64,000 bases of DNA from Branchipolynoe longqiensis (taxonomy: Eukaryota; Annelida; Polychaeta; Phyllodocida; Polynoidae), in assembly GCA_030323885.1 (NCBI GenBank), contig CM059197.1, positions 30,518,709 through 30,582,708 on the forward strand. Reading direction: 5' to 3'. Below the pieces are notes generated by a model. It was given only the letters and a program-made list of their open reading frames with translations. It was not told the DNA's origin and did not search any database. How positions within the stretch are numbered: the stretch's first letter is position 1; each line of letters begins with the position of its first letter. Below, piece after piece: positions 54,724 through 64,000 of this stretch. A program made the translations under genes and the position numbers.

Positions 54724-54812
54724 TGATCTCTCAAGCAAGGGTCAACATCGCTAGGTAGACGTGGAGAGGGTGATGACATCAGCGAGCCAAGGTAGTGTAA
54801 TGGTTAAGCCCA
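54724..54812 (+). repeat. SINE-2 5' part, interrupted by MITE-14
   Basis: The leader 'atctctcaagcaagggtcaa' and the A-box region 'aaggtagtgtaatggtta' end at 54806, where MITE-14 begins. The SINE remainder is not found beyond the array. Confidence 0.65.
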
Positions 54813-54813
54813 A

Positions 54814-55612
54814 GTCACACCTACCCGGACGAGCCCCGGATTTTTAGACGGACCACCCCCGGACCAGTCGCCCGGACTGTCCAGGACAGCCCCGGATAAA
54901 AAGGCTATTTTGGTCGTTTTTTGCCTCGCAGTCACACCTACACGGTCTAGTCCCCGGTCTAGCCCCCAGTCTAGCCCCTGGGATAGGCCCTGGGCTAGCC
55001 CCCGGGCTAGCCCCCGGTCTAGCCGGACCACCCCCAGACTACCCGGTGTACCCACGGAGTAGTCACGGATCAGTCACGGACTGGAAGTGGACTTGCTCCT
55101 GCTATATATATATATACAAAAATGGGGCTCATCCTGGCCTGATCCGTGGTAAACCGGGCTATCCATGGCGATCCGTGGCTGATCCGTGGTCATCCGGCAT
55201 GTCTGGGTCTTATCCGGGCAGTCCAGGAGTGGTCCGTGGCTATGTCGGGTCTAGTCCGGGCAAGTCCGGGGGTGGTCCGGGCTAAACCGTGGTTGAACCG
55301 TGGCTCATCCGGGGCAAAACAGATCCGGACTGCCCCGGACTGGGCCGGACATGGCACAGACTACTCCCGGACCACCCCCGGACCACCCCCGGATCGCCCC
55401 GGACCATGCTGGATCGAGCCCGGATAGCAAAATGCCCCGGACCGCCCCGGATGTTTTAAACATTTTAAAACATCCGGGGCAGACCCCAGACGAGGCCGGA
55501 CCAGCCACAGATCATGCGGTATCATGCTGGATCACCAAGGACCAGCCACATATGAGCCACGGATCACCCCGGATCGCCACAGACCACGCCGGATGACGTT
55601 CCGGGGCTCGTC
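54814..55612. mobile_element. MITE-14: ~800-bp GC-rich inverted repeat
   Basis: The left end 'caagtcacacctacccggac' is followed by 'gagccccgg' and many 'ccccggac' / 'tccgggg' words in both orientations. A perfect palindrome 'atgttttaaacattttaaaacat' flanked by ccgg/ccgg lies at 55448-55482. The right end reaches 'ccggggctcgtcgg' and there breaks into the 60-bp array, so the right terminus is lost. Confidence 0.7.
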
Positions 55613-56861
55613 GGCAGTAGTATGAAGTACTGCTGTGGGTAGCAGCTTTCTACCACCAACCTGTGCTCTGACGGCAGTTGTATGAAGTACTGCTGTGGGT
55701 AGCAGCTTTCTACCACCAACCTGACCTCTGACGGCAGTGGTATGAAGTACTGCTGTGGGTAGCAGTTTTCTACCACCAACCTGCCCTCTGATGGCAGTTG
55801 TATGAAGTACTGCTGTGGGTAGCAGCTTTCTACCACCAACCTGACCGCTGAGGGCAGTGGTATGAAGTACTGCTGTGGGTCGCAGCTTTCTACCACCAAC
55901 CTGCTCTCTGACGGCAGTTGTATGATGTACTGCTGTGGGTAGCAGCTTCCTACCACCAACCTGCCCTCTGATGGCAGTGGTATGAAGTACTGCTGTGGGT
56001 AGCAGCTTTCTACCACCACCCTGCCCTCTGACGGCAGTGGTATGAAGTACTGCTGTGGGTAGCAGCTTTCTACCACCAACCTGCCCTCTGATGGCAGTGG
56101 TATGAAGTACTGCTGTGGGTAACAGCTTTCTCTCATGAACCTGCCCTCTGACGGCAGTGGTATGAAGTACTGCTGTGGGTAGCAGATTTCTACCACCAAA
56201 CTGCCCTCTGACGGCAGTGGTATGAAGTACTGCTGTGGGTAGCAGATTTCTACCACCAACCTGCCCTCTGACGGCAGTGGTATGAAGTACTGCTGTGGGT
56301 AGCAGCTTTCTACCACCAACCTGCCCTCTGATGGCAGTGGTATGAAGTACTGCTGTGGGTAACAGCTTTCTGTCATGAACCTGCCCTCTGACGGCAGTGG
56401 TATGAATTACTGCTGTGGGTAGCAGCCTTCTACCACCAACATGCCCTGTGATGGCAGTGGTATGAAGTACTGCTGTGGGTAGCAGCTTTCTACCACAAAC
56501 CTGCCCTCTGACGGCAGTGGTATGAAGTACTGCTGTGGGTAGCAGATTTCTACAACCAACCTGCCCTCTGACGGCAGTGGTATGAAGTACTGCTGTGGGT
56601 AGCAGTTTTCTGTCACCAACCTCCCTCTGACAGCAGTGGTATGAAGTACTGCTGTGGGTAGCAGCTTTCTACCACCAACCTGCCCTCTGACGGCAGTGGT
56701 ATGAAGTACTGCTGTGGGTAGCAGTTTTCTGCCACCAACCTGCCCTCTGACACCAGTGGTATGAAGTACTGCTGTGGGTAGCAGCTTTCTACCACCAACC
56801 TGCCCTCTGATGGCAGTGGTATGAAGCACTGCTGTGGGTAGCAGCTCGCAGCACATGCTCC
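55613..56861 (+). repeat. 60-bp satellite array, ~20.7 units
   Basis: The unit is 'gtatgaagtactgctgtggg' + 'tagcagctttctaccaccaa' + 'cctgccctctgacggcagtg'. One base is missing near 56622, shifting frame. On the minus strand the 20-residue peptide YPQQYFIPLPSEGRLVVESC repeats without stops in two long frames (55564-56376 and 56407-56952). Variants such as 'tctctcatgaac' recur at 56130 and 56370, so higher-order copying occurred. Confidence 0.9.
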
Positions 56862-56870
56862 ATGGAAAAG

Positions 56871-57201
56871 GCCTACTGGACGTGGTGGCCGAATCGGTAG
56901 AGCACGGGCCTCGCATGCTGGAGATCATGAGTTCGGTTCCCGGTCGAGTCAAATCAATGACTTATAAAATTGATACTTGTCGCTTCCTAGCCAGGCGCTC
57001 GACATCAATAGGAAAGGGCAGGGACTGGTTAGCGCAGTGTTAGGATAATTTGACTGAGTGGGAAATCAGGTCATGGTGCTGGGCGGCCTGATTTCCCAGT
57101 GGGTCAGCAATATAAAGTCGCCATGAGTGTGCATTGTCACAAGTCGGTACCCGTCCTGATATGACCTTAGATGTTGTCAGGACGTAAAACTCCTACAATC
57201 A
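56871..57201 (+). mobile_element. S1 SINE, type B, with 9-bp target-site duplication
   Basis: ATGGAAAAG flanks it at 56862-56870 and 57202-57210. Head 'gacgtggtggccgaatcggt', tail 'aaaactcctacaatca'. Confidence 0.9.
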
Positions 57202-57231
57202 ATGGAAAAGCTCTATTCCGCTGCTGATTAA

Positions 57232-58170
57232 ATTAGATGTCTCGGGGATGAAAGTGGGGTCCGGGAAAAATCGCAGAAATCAAGGCTTGGTTATTACACC
57301 TACCATATATATGTCCCAATAGAAGCACGCTACCCAATAGAAGCACACTCCCCATTTCAAGATTGAAAGCACGCACAAATTTACGATAATTTTCAGGCTG
57401 AATGCTCATAAAATAAGACAATCCCACTTTATTTCAGAGGCATGACAAAAACAAATCCATGAAATTCTTTAACTTTGAATAGATGGGCATCCATGTGTCT
57501 GCACTCGCGCAGCGTGCGTCTATTGGGACATATATGGTACATCAAATTTCTGCGTACACACAGATTTTCACCCATAGCATTAGCACTAAAAAAAATGCCT
57601 GAAGTCAGGTTTTAACTATCCTTGTTGTGACTGTATTATCACCCACTTTCTTGTTTGGGTTTAGGTTCTCGCAACCTCTCAGGTCATATAAGAAAGGGAT
57701 TCGAGCAAACCAATTGTTTTCATATATATCCTGATTCTTTGGCATTTTGTTTAACATTAAAGCCCCTGTCACACATCACCGGGTTGAGCAACGGACAGAA
57801 TTGTCTAGCCTGGGCATCATAATTATCAAAATGTATTAAAATGTGTCAAATATTGCGATATCGGGTCAAAGGCCCCTGGACGAACGTACATGAAACGGAC
57901 ATGAAACGGACATAAAACAGACATGAAGCGGACATGAACGGATAGCCAACGGACGAAACAAACTCAAAACGGACAAGAACCATACACGTCAGTCCGGCAG
58001 CATCTGTTCCTAGTTTTTTGCATATTCAAAACTTGTACGGACACAAAACGGACTTTGTTCAGTTTCTGTCCGTTTCCCCCAATCCGGTGAGGTCTGACAG
58101 GGCCTTAATCGGTGAATATAAAAAATGGCGGAAATCCACGAAATCATAGAGATATTTCATCCCTCACTGT
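57232..58170 (+). repeat. MITE-11 copy split by MITE-5
   Basis: The left end is 'ggggatgaaagtggggtccg'. An S1-tail-like stretch ('taggttctcgcaacctctca') lies at 57660. The element resumes at 58109 ('cggtgaatataaaaaatggc') and ends 'catagagatatttcatccct'. A ~290-bp segment at 57303-57590 ('caatagaagcacgctaccca') is not seen in other copies. Confidence 0.7.
57757..58108 (+). mobile_element. MITE-5 copy with TTAA on both sides
   Basis: TTAA at 57757-57760 and at about 58104-58107 flanks 'agcccctgtcacacatcacc' and 'gaggtctgacagggcc'. TTAA duplications are typical of piggyBac-type elements. The internal 'acatgaaacgg' array has about 4 units. Confidence 0.8.
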
Positions 58171-59071
58171 GTACCATAGCCCTTGCTGAATCGCAAGCAC
58201 AGTTCGGACAAACTGGGAGTGTGAGGACAAACAGACAAGACTCCTCCCAACAACACCGTGGGAAAGTGGCCAGCTCTCCTTTAAAAAGAAGCCCATTCAA
58301 AGGCGGATAAATAATACAGACGACATCACCGTTCCAGCGACGCGGTGCATTGTGGGATGCATCAGAGCAAAGCAAACCCACGAGAAGCACATGGCACATG
58401 CTAATACACTGGGTGCAGCTATGAAATGTGCTAGTTTCAGCTCATCTCAGGTCTTGTTTGAAACATAGAATACCAACTAAAAAAATATATATAATAAATT
58501 AAGATATTAATCTTTTATCCAGCATTGCATTTACATCAATATAATATGCACAGCTTATGCCAGATGCATTTAGATTGAGAGAAATCTGGGCACTCAGACT
58601 AGTGTTAGAGCCATAGCCAGAGTCAGTTTTACTTATTTTATTAATGTTTTTATTTATATCCTATGACATATGTAGAACTAGAAAATTAGTAGGGATAATC
58701 AGTTATTGGTTATATATATCTCTGAAACAAGTGTATGTTGACACATTTGGCATTTTAATATTTAGAACAAGAATTAATAATGGTGATGTGGATATTACTG
58801 ATTTTTTGTGTGTGGAATTGTATGTTTCTTAGCTCAAATGTTTAACTATGGCTAGTTTTGTCTTAGCTATATTCATCAGATCATTATATTGCATGTGTGC
58901 ATACATGTTTATGTCAAATTGTTATGTATTTCTATTCATTTTGAATAAAATCGAAGTTTTTCCCTACGCGTATCGACAAACTCAAGGGCCATTCGCATTT
59001 GCTTTGCTGCCAATGCCGTTTTCCGCGCATGCGCAGTCGGAACCGTGATCCCGTCTATTCGTGGGACACTG
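58171..59071. other. No gene; module Z copy
   Basis: Bases 58915-59045 match module Z in MITE-8 ('tattcattttgaataaaat', 'ccctacgcgtatcgacaaac', 'gcgcatgcgcagtcgg'). AT-rich around 58480-58900. No gene. Confidence 0.45.
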
Positions 59072-59485
59072 GGTGCCGTGGCCGAATCGGTAGAGCGCAG
59101 GCTTCCCGTGCGGGAGACCGGGAGTTCGGTTCGTTTGTAGCGGGGGTAGGAGGGGTTGGAGGGGGAGGGGAGGTGGTGGAGTAGGAGGAGGGGGGAGGAG
59201 GTGAGGAGGAGGAGGCAAACCGATGACTTATAAAATTGATACTTGTCACTTCCTAGGTTGGTGATTGGCATTAATAATAATAGGATAGGGTAATGTCTGG
59301 TTAGCTAAGGGACAGGAAAATATGACTGAGTGGGATATCGGGGTCATGGTGCCGGTGGCCTGGTCTCCCAGTGGGGAAGCACTATAAAGTTACCATGAGT
59401 GTGCACTGTCACAAGTCAGTACCCATCATGATATGACCTTAGATGTTGTCATGGTGTAAAAACTCCAACAACCAACCAACCAACC
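59072..59485 (+). repeat. S1 SINE with G-rich expansion in its head
   Basis: Head 'gtggccgaatcggtagagcg' is present, then at 59138-59212 a GGA/GGT-rich tract replaces the B-box side, and the body resumes at 'aaaccgatgacttataaaat'. The tail is type B followed by (CCAA)n. Confidence 0.85.
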
Positions 59486-59817
59486 AACTTCCATCAACAT
59501 GTGATTTTTTGTGTGCGAATTGTTAACAGACCCGACATTTTAAATACCCACACAGGCTTTAGTGCTGACAGCAGGCAAAATCACAAAATGACGTCAGTAA
59601 TAGAAAGGGTTATTGCCACAACAATTCACGTTGCGCGGGAAAGAGCAGACGGTCCCCATGACGTGACGTATGTTGTCAGAGGACGCCGCCGTCATGTAAC
59701 ATATATGGCGTCAGGGGGCGCCACCGTCACGTGAGGTATGAGGACAAGAGCCTGAGTTGGAGCTGTGACGTATGACGTGAAGCCAGTGACTCGTGGTACT
59801 AAATGTCGTCTGCCTTC
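59486..59817. other. No gene; ACGT-rich stretch
   Basis: 59585-59775 is rich in 'gacgtca', 'gacgtgacgta' and 'ggcgtcaggggg' words, possibly part of a MITE whose ends I cannot place. The 77-codon frame at 59501 has no domain. Confidence 0.35.
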
Positions 59818-60052
59818 ATTGTTGGAGTTTTACATCCCAGCAACATCGTAGGTCATATCAGGATGGGTACCGACTTGTGACAGTGCGCACTCATGGCTGA
59901 CGCATTGGAAAATCTTCCTGATACTGAGCTAACCAGTCCTTACCCTATCCTATTAATGCCATGCAGCAAGAAGAGACAAGTATAAATTTAGCAAGTTAAT
60001 GGTTTGACTCTGCCTGCGCTCTACCGATTCGGTCACCGCGTCCAGTCGTCTA
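59818..60052 (-). repeat. S1 SINE, internally deleted
   Basis: The tail 'ttggagttttacatcccagc' and head end 'ggtcaccgcgtccagtcg' are present. About 100 bp of the body is missing after 'gcactcatgg'. Confidence 0.8.
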
Positions 60053-60214
60053 CCTTCAGACACCAAAAATAAACCTTCACCCAAATTTACAAAAAGTAAT
60101 AAGGGTAGGGTAGATATTGTTATTATTATTTTTACAACTAATGTATATATACAGGTTACAAGAGAATGTCCGGATCTATAGAGTTAGCAAAAACCCTCCG
60201 GAGGAGATAGAAAA

Positions 60215-60402
60215 ACAGTAAAACCTCTCTAACTGACCACCTCCACAGATCGACCACTCCCCTATATCAATCACTTCATTTGGGCCCCAAACGATCGCCC
60301 ATACATTGTAACGATAAAAAAAACTCCCTAAACCGACCACCTCCCTAAATGGACCATTTAAAGTTGGTCTGATGGTCAGTCAATTTAGAGAGGTTTGACT
60401 GT
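60215..60402 (-). repeat. MITE-2 copy
   Basis: The ends are 'acagtaaaacctctctaact' and 'agagaggtttgactgt'. The interior is as in 25869-26069. Confidence 0.8.
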
Positions 60403-60682
60403 AAACATGTTGAGCGCGGCTAAAGTTTATTTCCGAAATGGAGATTTCGGAGTTGGTCTGTGGCGTATCTAGTAACACCTCCCTGACCACCGATCACCAG
60501 GACCCCAATTTGACCCCTGACTCCTGACCTCCCTGACCGGCCCATCCCTCACGTGAACCAACGAGACTTGAGACGAGAATCTAATTGCTCACACCACACT
60601 AGAACTGAGCGGCTCCGGACCAGACCGCCGGAACGCGGGCGGTCGTGACGGGTGGGGCCAGGCTCTGCAGCTGGGCAGTAGG
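60403..60682. other. No gene or repeat recognised
   Basis: Unique-looking sequence with several 'ctgacc' words. Confidence 0.35.
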
Positions 60683-61031
60683 TTAAAGTTGCATAGTACG
60701 ATGGTTTTGAATTTCTGTATTTTTTTCTGAGATAAATATATTAGATCCATCACTAGTATCTACTTTACAATTAGTTCAAAGTTACTTTTATTTTAAATGG
60801 TAAACTTTTGATATATTTTGAGTGCAAACAAGGAAAATTAGTTTTGGCAAGCTTGCGAAAGCTCTGACACCATAGACTTCTGCAGTAACAGGTTCTGTTA
60901 AATTGACTCGGTATTGCCTTAAACAAATGCTTAATAAATGCATCAGTATCTAAGTTAAATATGTAAAATCAAATCTAGATAATTGGTTTGGTTTTGAACA
61001 TTTGATATTTCATTGGACTGTGCAGCTTTAA
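60683..61031 (+). repeat. MITE-1 copy
   Basis: The termini are 'ttaaagttgcatagtacgat' and 'ggactgtgcagctttaa'. Confidence 0.85.
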
Positions 61032-61172
61032 GTCCGACAGTTTACTCACTAGGTCATTCAATCGGTCACGTGACCCCTGCACTAGTCGTGACTGGAAAGG
61101 CGCAGCGATCGTAGTCATAGTGTGACACTACACTATTTTTTATTAAAAATCTTTTTTTTTAGTGATGGCTGT

Positions 61173-61360
61173 CCAGTAAAATCCATCTAAATCGACCGAC
61201 CATGGGACTGACTTCAAATGGTTCATCTACGGAGGTGGTTGGCTTAGGAAGTTTTTATATCATTACAATGGTATGGGTGATTGTTTGGGACCCAAATAAA
61301 GCAATAGATATAGGGGAGTGGGCGATCTGTGGAAGTGGTCGGTTAGAAAGATTTTACTGT
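61173..61360 (+). repeat. MITE-2 copy
   Basis: The ends are 'cagtaaaatccatctaaatc' and 'cggttagaaagattttactg'. The interior is as in 25273-25468. Confidence 0.8.
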
Positions 61361-61831
61361 ATTTATGTTTTCGCCACTAGACAGTAATATTCTTGTGATT
61401 CCCCTTCTTTTCATCACTTTCCGTTGTTGTATAGCTATCTACTGCATGCATTCTTTCTCTGTTTGTAAGCATTCTCACACATTCCCCAACCCTCTGTGAA
61501 TTTGTTAGTTCTATAATTGGATAGTTGCTTGGTTACCAATAGTTACTTTCCCTAATTGCCTTCATCTTGCTGTGTTAGTGGTCATTAGGTTTTGATTTTA
61601 AGCTTAAAAGATATGTATGTATCACACCTAGCATGTATATCCTCTAAGAGTTTGCTTGAATTATCAGTGTATTTTTATTTATTTATTTATCAATTTCTTG
61701 AATTGATTGTATTTGTTGTTGTTGTTAGTCTAGCAGTGCATTTAGCTCCCTTTTGAATTTGATTAATTTATTAAATGTTTCTATTGTCCCTTTACTTCTT
61801 TCTTCTACTACTACTTGTCTCAGCTGTTTGC
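61361..61831. other. No gene or repeat recognised
   Basis: AT-leaning, with short (TTTA)n near 61673-61690 and (TTG)n near 61710-61725. Confidence 0.4.
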
Positions 61832-62042
61832 TTGTTGTTGATTTAGGTTCTAGCACCAGCTAAGGCAATATCATGGCGGGTACTGACTTGTGACAGTGCG
61901 CACTTATACCGACTTTATAATGCTGCACCACTGGGAGACCAGGCCACCGGCACCATGACCCAATATCCCACACAGTCACATTATCACATTATCCTGATAC
62001 TATACCAACCATTTCTTGCCCTATCCTATTAATGCCGAGATG
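61832..62042 (-). repeat. S1 SINE, head lost
   Basis: The tail is diverged ('gttgttgatttaggttctag') and the body runs to 'tattaatgccgag'. 'cacattatc' is locally duplicated at 61978-61990. Confidence 0.75.
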
Positions 62043-63128
62043 GGGAAAGCGTCAATAAACTCTGGGTTTAGAGCGGCAGAATCCAGTGGACGCGCAGGGT
62101 CACACATCCATTAATGCTCTCTATATATAATTTTAATTATCTCTATAGATTTTTTTCTAACTAGTATTTATTCATGAATAACATAGAAAAACATATAAGA
62201 TTTGCATCAGTTGAAAAATGTATATTTATCAATGTAACAAGTTAGTATAACTATCAGTAATAGTGATACGATTTTTTGCATATCACTCAGTGATAATAAT
62301 TGCATTGTCCCTCCTGCCCCTCTTTTGAAATGTGCATAACTGATAAGTATCAAATCTAACCTTAAACAACCTGTAATAGTCGTAGAGAGTGGGGCACTCT
62401 CTGAGCTCTTTTACTTTTAGACATAATGACCTGCTCACGATGAGCAAATATGCAGATGTTTTTGACTAGACCTTGTACCTGAATTAGCATGCTGATTGGA
62501 TTTTAAAACTTTTTTGTTGTTGGTAAATATTTTATTCATCTGAACACATATTTTGTCAGTGCCAATACACTGGTCTTCCAGCCATCGAAGCGATCACATG
62601 GTAATGGGGAAGTGGAATGTGCTGCATTGTGTGCAGCACACCCCATTCTGAACATTAAAAGCACGGGAGCAGCTTATGCTGTATAGTGTACAGCATAGGT
62701 ACTCAACATCGTGCAGCAGTGAGTCTACCGAAATGACTTGTTTTTTTCGTGGATAAAACAAGCGAGGTTTTACTGTATCTATCTATATATATATATATAT
62801 AATATCTATATTCACAAATGACACTGTCACAGTTAGAACCGTCTGTTTTTATTCATGCTGATACTGCGTCGTGTCACTTCGCTGAGGGTCCCCTGTTTTC
62901 TCCTCCACTCACACACTCGCCCTCTCCCTCAATCCCGGAGCCCCACCCCATGATGGATGTGGGGCGGCGCCGGCCACATGCCTCGCCCTGACGGAGTGAG
63001 GTGGGGGTGAGGCGGGCAAGGAATGACTCGGCGTGGTCGGGTAGGGCTTTGGTGTGCGGATGTTTGTGTGTGTTGATGGGGGCCGGTGGTGTAGGGATGT
63101 GGCAGGGATGGGTGTAGTGTAGTGGGTG
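62043..63128. other. No gene; repeat R copy and microsatellite
   Basis: Repeat R is at 62512-62602 ('aaatattttattcatctgaa', 'cactggtcttccagccatcg'). A MITE-2-like end remnant is at 62765-62780 and (TA)n at 62782-62800. 62890-63128 is GC-rich, and the minus frame there (62909-63172) runs into S1 and has no domain. Confidence 0.45.
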
Positions 63129-63142
63129 AGTGGTGGTTGATG

Positions 63143-63478
63143 TTTGTTTGTTGTTTTACGTCCTAGCAACATCTAAGGTCATATCAGGACGGGTACCTAC
63201 TTGTGACAGTGCGCACTCATGGCGACTTTATAGTGCTGCCCCACTGGAAGACCAGGCCACCAGCACCATGACCTGATATCCCCCTCAGTCACATTATCCT
63301 GACACTGAGCCAACCAGTCCTTGCCCTATCCTAATAATGCCAAGCGCCGGGCTAAGAAGTGACAAGATTCAATTTTTATGTAATTTGTTTGACTCGACCA
63401 GGGTTCGAACCCATGACCCCATGATCTACCAACAGGGGAGACGGACGCTCTAACTCATTCGGCCGTCCCCTCTGGTGC
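63143..63478 (-). mobile_element. S1 SINE, type A, with 14-bp target-site duplication
   Basis: AGTGGTGGTTGATG occurs at 63129-63142 and 63479-63492, perfect. The tail is 'tttgtttgttgttttacgtc' and the head end 'cattcggccgtcccctctgg'. Probably one of the youngest insertions here. Confidence 0.9.
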
Positions 63479-63506
63479 AGTGGTGGTTGATGGGTAGATT
63501 AGTTTT

Positions 63507-63562
63507 TGGAGTTCTACGTCCTGGCAACATCTGGCAACATCTGGCAACATCTGGCAACATCA
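63507..63562 (-). repeat. S1 tail fragment with 11-bp tandem copies
   Basis: The S1 3' end 'ttggagttctacgtcctggc' is followed by four copies of 'aacatctggc', then unrelated sequence. Confidence 0.7.
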
Positions 63563-64000
63563 ATGGTATATAAACTTAGTACAAATTTACCAACTGAATA
63601 CAGAAGATAACTTCTGCTTACATTCTAAATACTATGTAAATACTCACATTGATCTGACTAATATTGATCTGGTTATATGACACTACTGTACCATATTGTT
63701 ATGGAACTTTTGGGTTTCAGAATTTCATTGTGTTACATGGTGCAAATTGTCTATTCAACAGGTATTGTACACCTTATTCTATATACCTTTTGTGTAAATA
63801 ACCCTGAATTGAAAAATGGCTGGAAGACCAGTGCTTCGGCACTGACAAAAGACTTATTCAGCAGAATAAACATATTTACCAATATATTGTTATTATCTAC
63901 CTTGTTAATATATTTACCAATATATTGTTATTATCTACCACGCCTTAATTTTAAGTAAGTTTTTAGTTCAAATAGCTAACTTTCAGAGATATTTGAAGTG
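63563..64000. other. Repeat R reversed and MITE-1 fragment at window end
   Basis: 63805-63872 matches repeat R in reverse ('atggctggaagaccagtgct', 'gcagaataaacatatttacc'). 'aatatatttaccaatatattgttattatctac' words are duplicated in tandem near 63878-63938. 63950-64000 looks like the start of MITE-1 interior ('ttcagagatatttgaagtg') and runs off the window. Confidence 0.5.

Noticed and set aside
55564..56952. Stop-free 20-residue repeat protein on the minus strand
   Set aside because: Explained by a 60-bp unit. It starts and ends in unrelated flanks and has no start context or signal I can support. Kept only as a finding.

Overview
This is a repeat-dense piece of animal nuclear DNA. I see no host protein-coding gene, no rRNA gene and no convincing functional tRNA gene. 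Background composition is AT-leaning with CpG retained. Almost every stretch that can be classified is a short interspersed element (SINE), a miniature inverted-repeat transposable element (MITE) or a tandem array. A lophotrochozoan, probably a mollusc, is suggested by one family at 6889-7150, 28211-28499 and 34984-35102. Its 'gtagcctatgtggctgcagc / gggtttcctcc' core and tRNA-like end resemble, from memory, the V-SINE/RUDI-type repeat common in molluscs. That assignment has not been checked against any database.

The dominant family, called S1 here, is a ~330-bp tRNA-headed SINE with about 30 full or partial copies on both strands. Perfect or near-perfect 8-14 bp target-site duplications (TSDs) can be read around several copies. 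Three further tRNA-headed families occur (SINE-2, SINE-3, V-SINE-like). At least 15 MITE-like families, numbered here by terminal inverted repeat (TIR), lie among them, often nested inside S1, so that relative insertion order can be read. Tandem arrays include 12-, 26-, 11-, 20-, 49-, 51/143- and 60-bp unit minisatellites, an internally inverted hexamer array and an AT-rich satellite.

The most unusual objects are two related GC-rich elements, GCE-1 (10963-12536, + strand) and GCE-2 (about 20185-22694, - strand). Both start with the same 19-nt hairpin and carry a ~230-bp upstream region built of three units spaced 60 bp apart. A TATA box follows, then a gag-like reading frame with a basic Gly/Arg N-terminus. 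GCE-1 encodes 384 aa ending in a Cys/His cluster. GCE-2 has lost that domain, carries amplified proline-rich units that stay in frame to the same stop, and has 156-bp repeats downstream. They look like relatives of a retroelement, perhaps of the tyrosine-recombinase (DIRS/Ngaro) type, but no polymerase or recombinase is present.

Layout: 1-9.9 kb mixed MITEs and SINEs; 10-12.7 kb GCE-1 inside an S1 copy; 12.8-16.7 kb tandem arrays; 17-20 kb MITEs and SINEs; 20.2-22.7 kb GCE-2; 23.3-24.1 kb AT satellite; 25-46 kb nested MITEs with four minisatellites; 47.6-49.3 kb a cluster of three MITE-1 copies; 54.8-56.9 kb a large inverted repeat running into the 60-bp array; 57-64 kb further SINEs and MITEs. 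Several MITE families with unrelated termini share the same internal modules, which is the most general structural surprise of the window.
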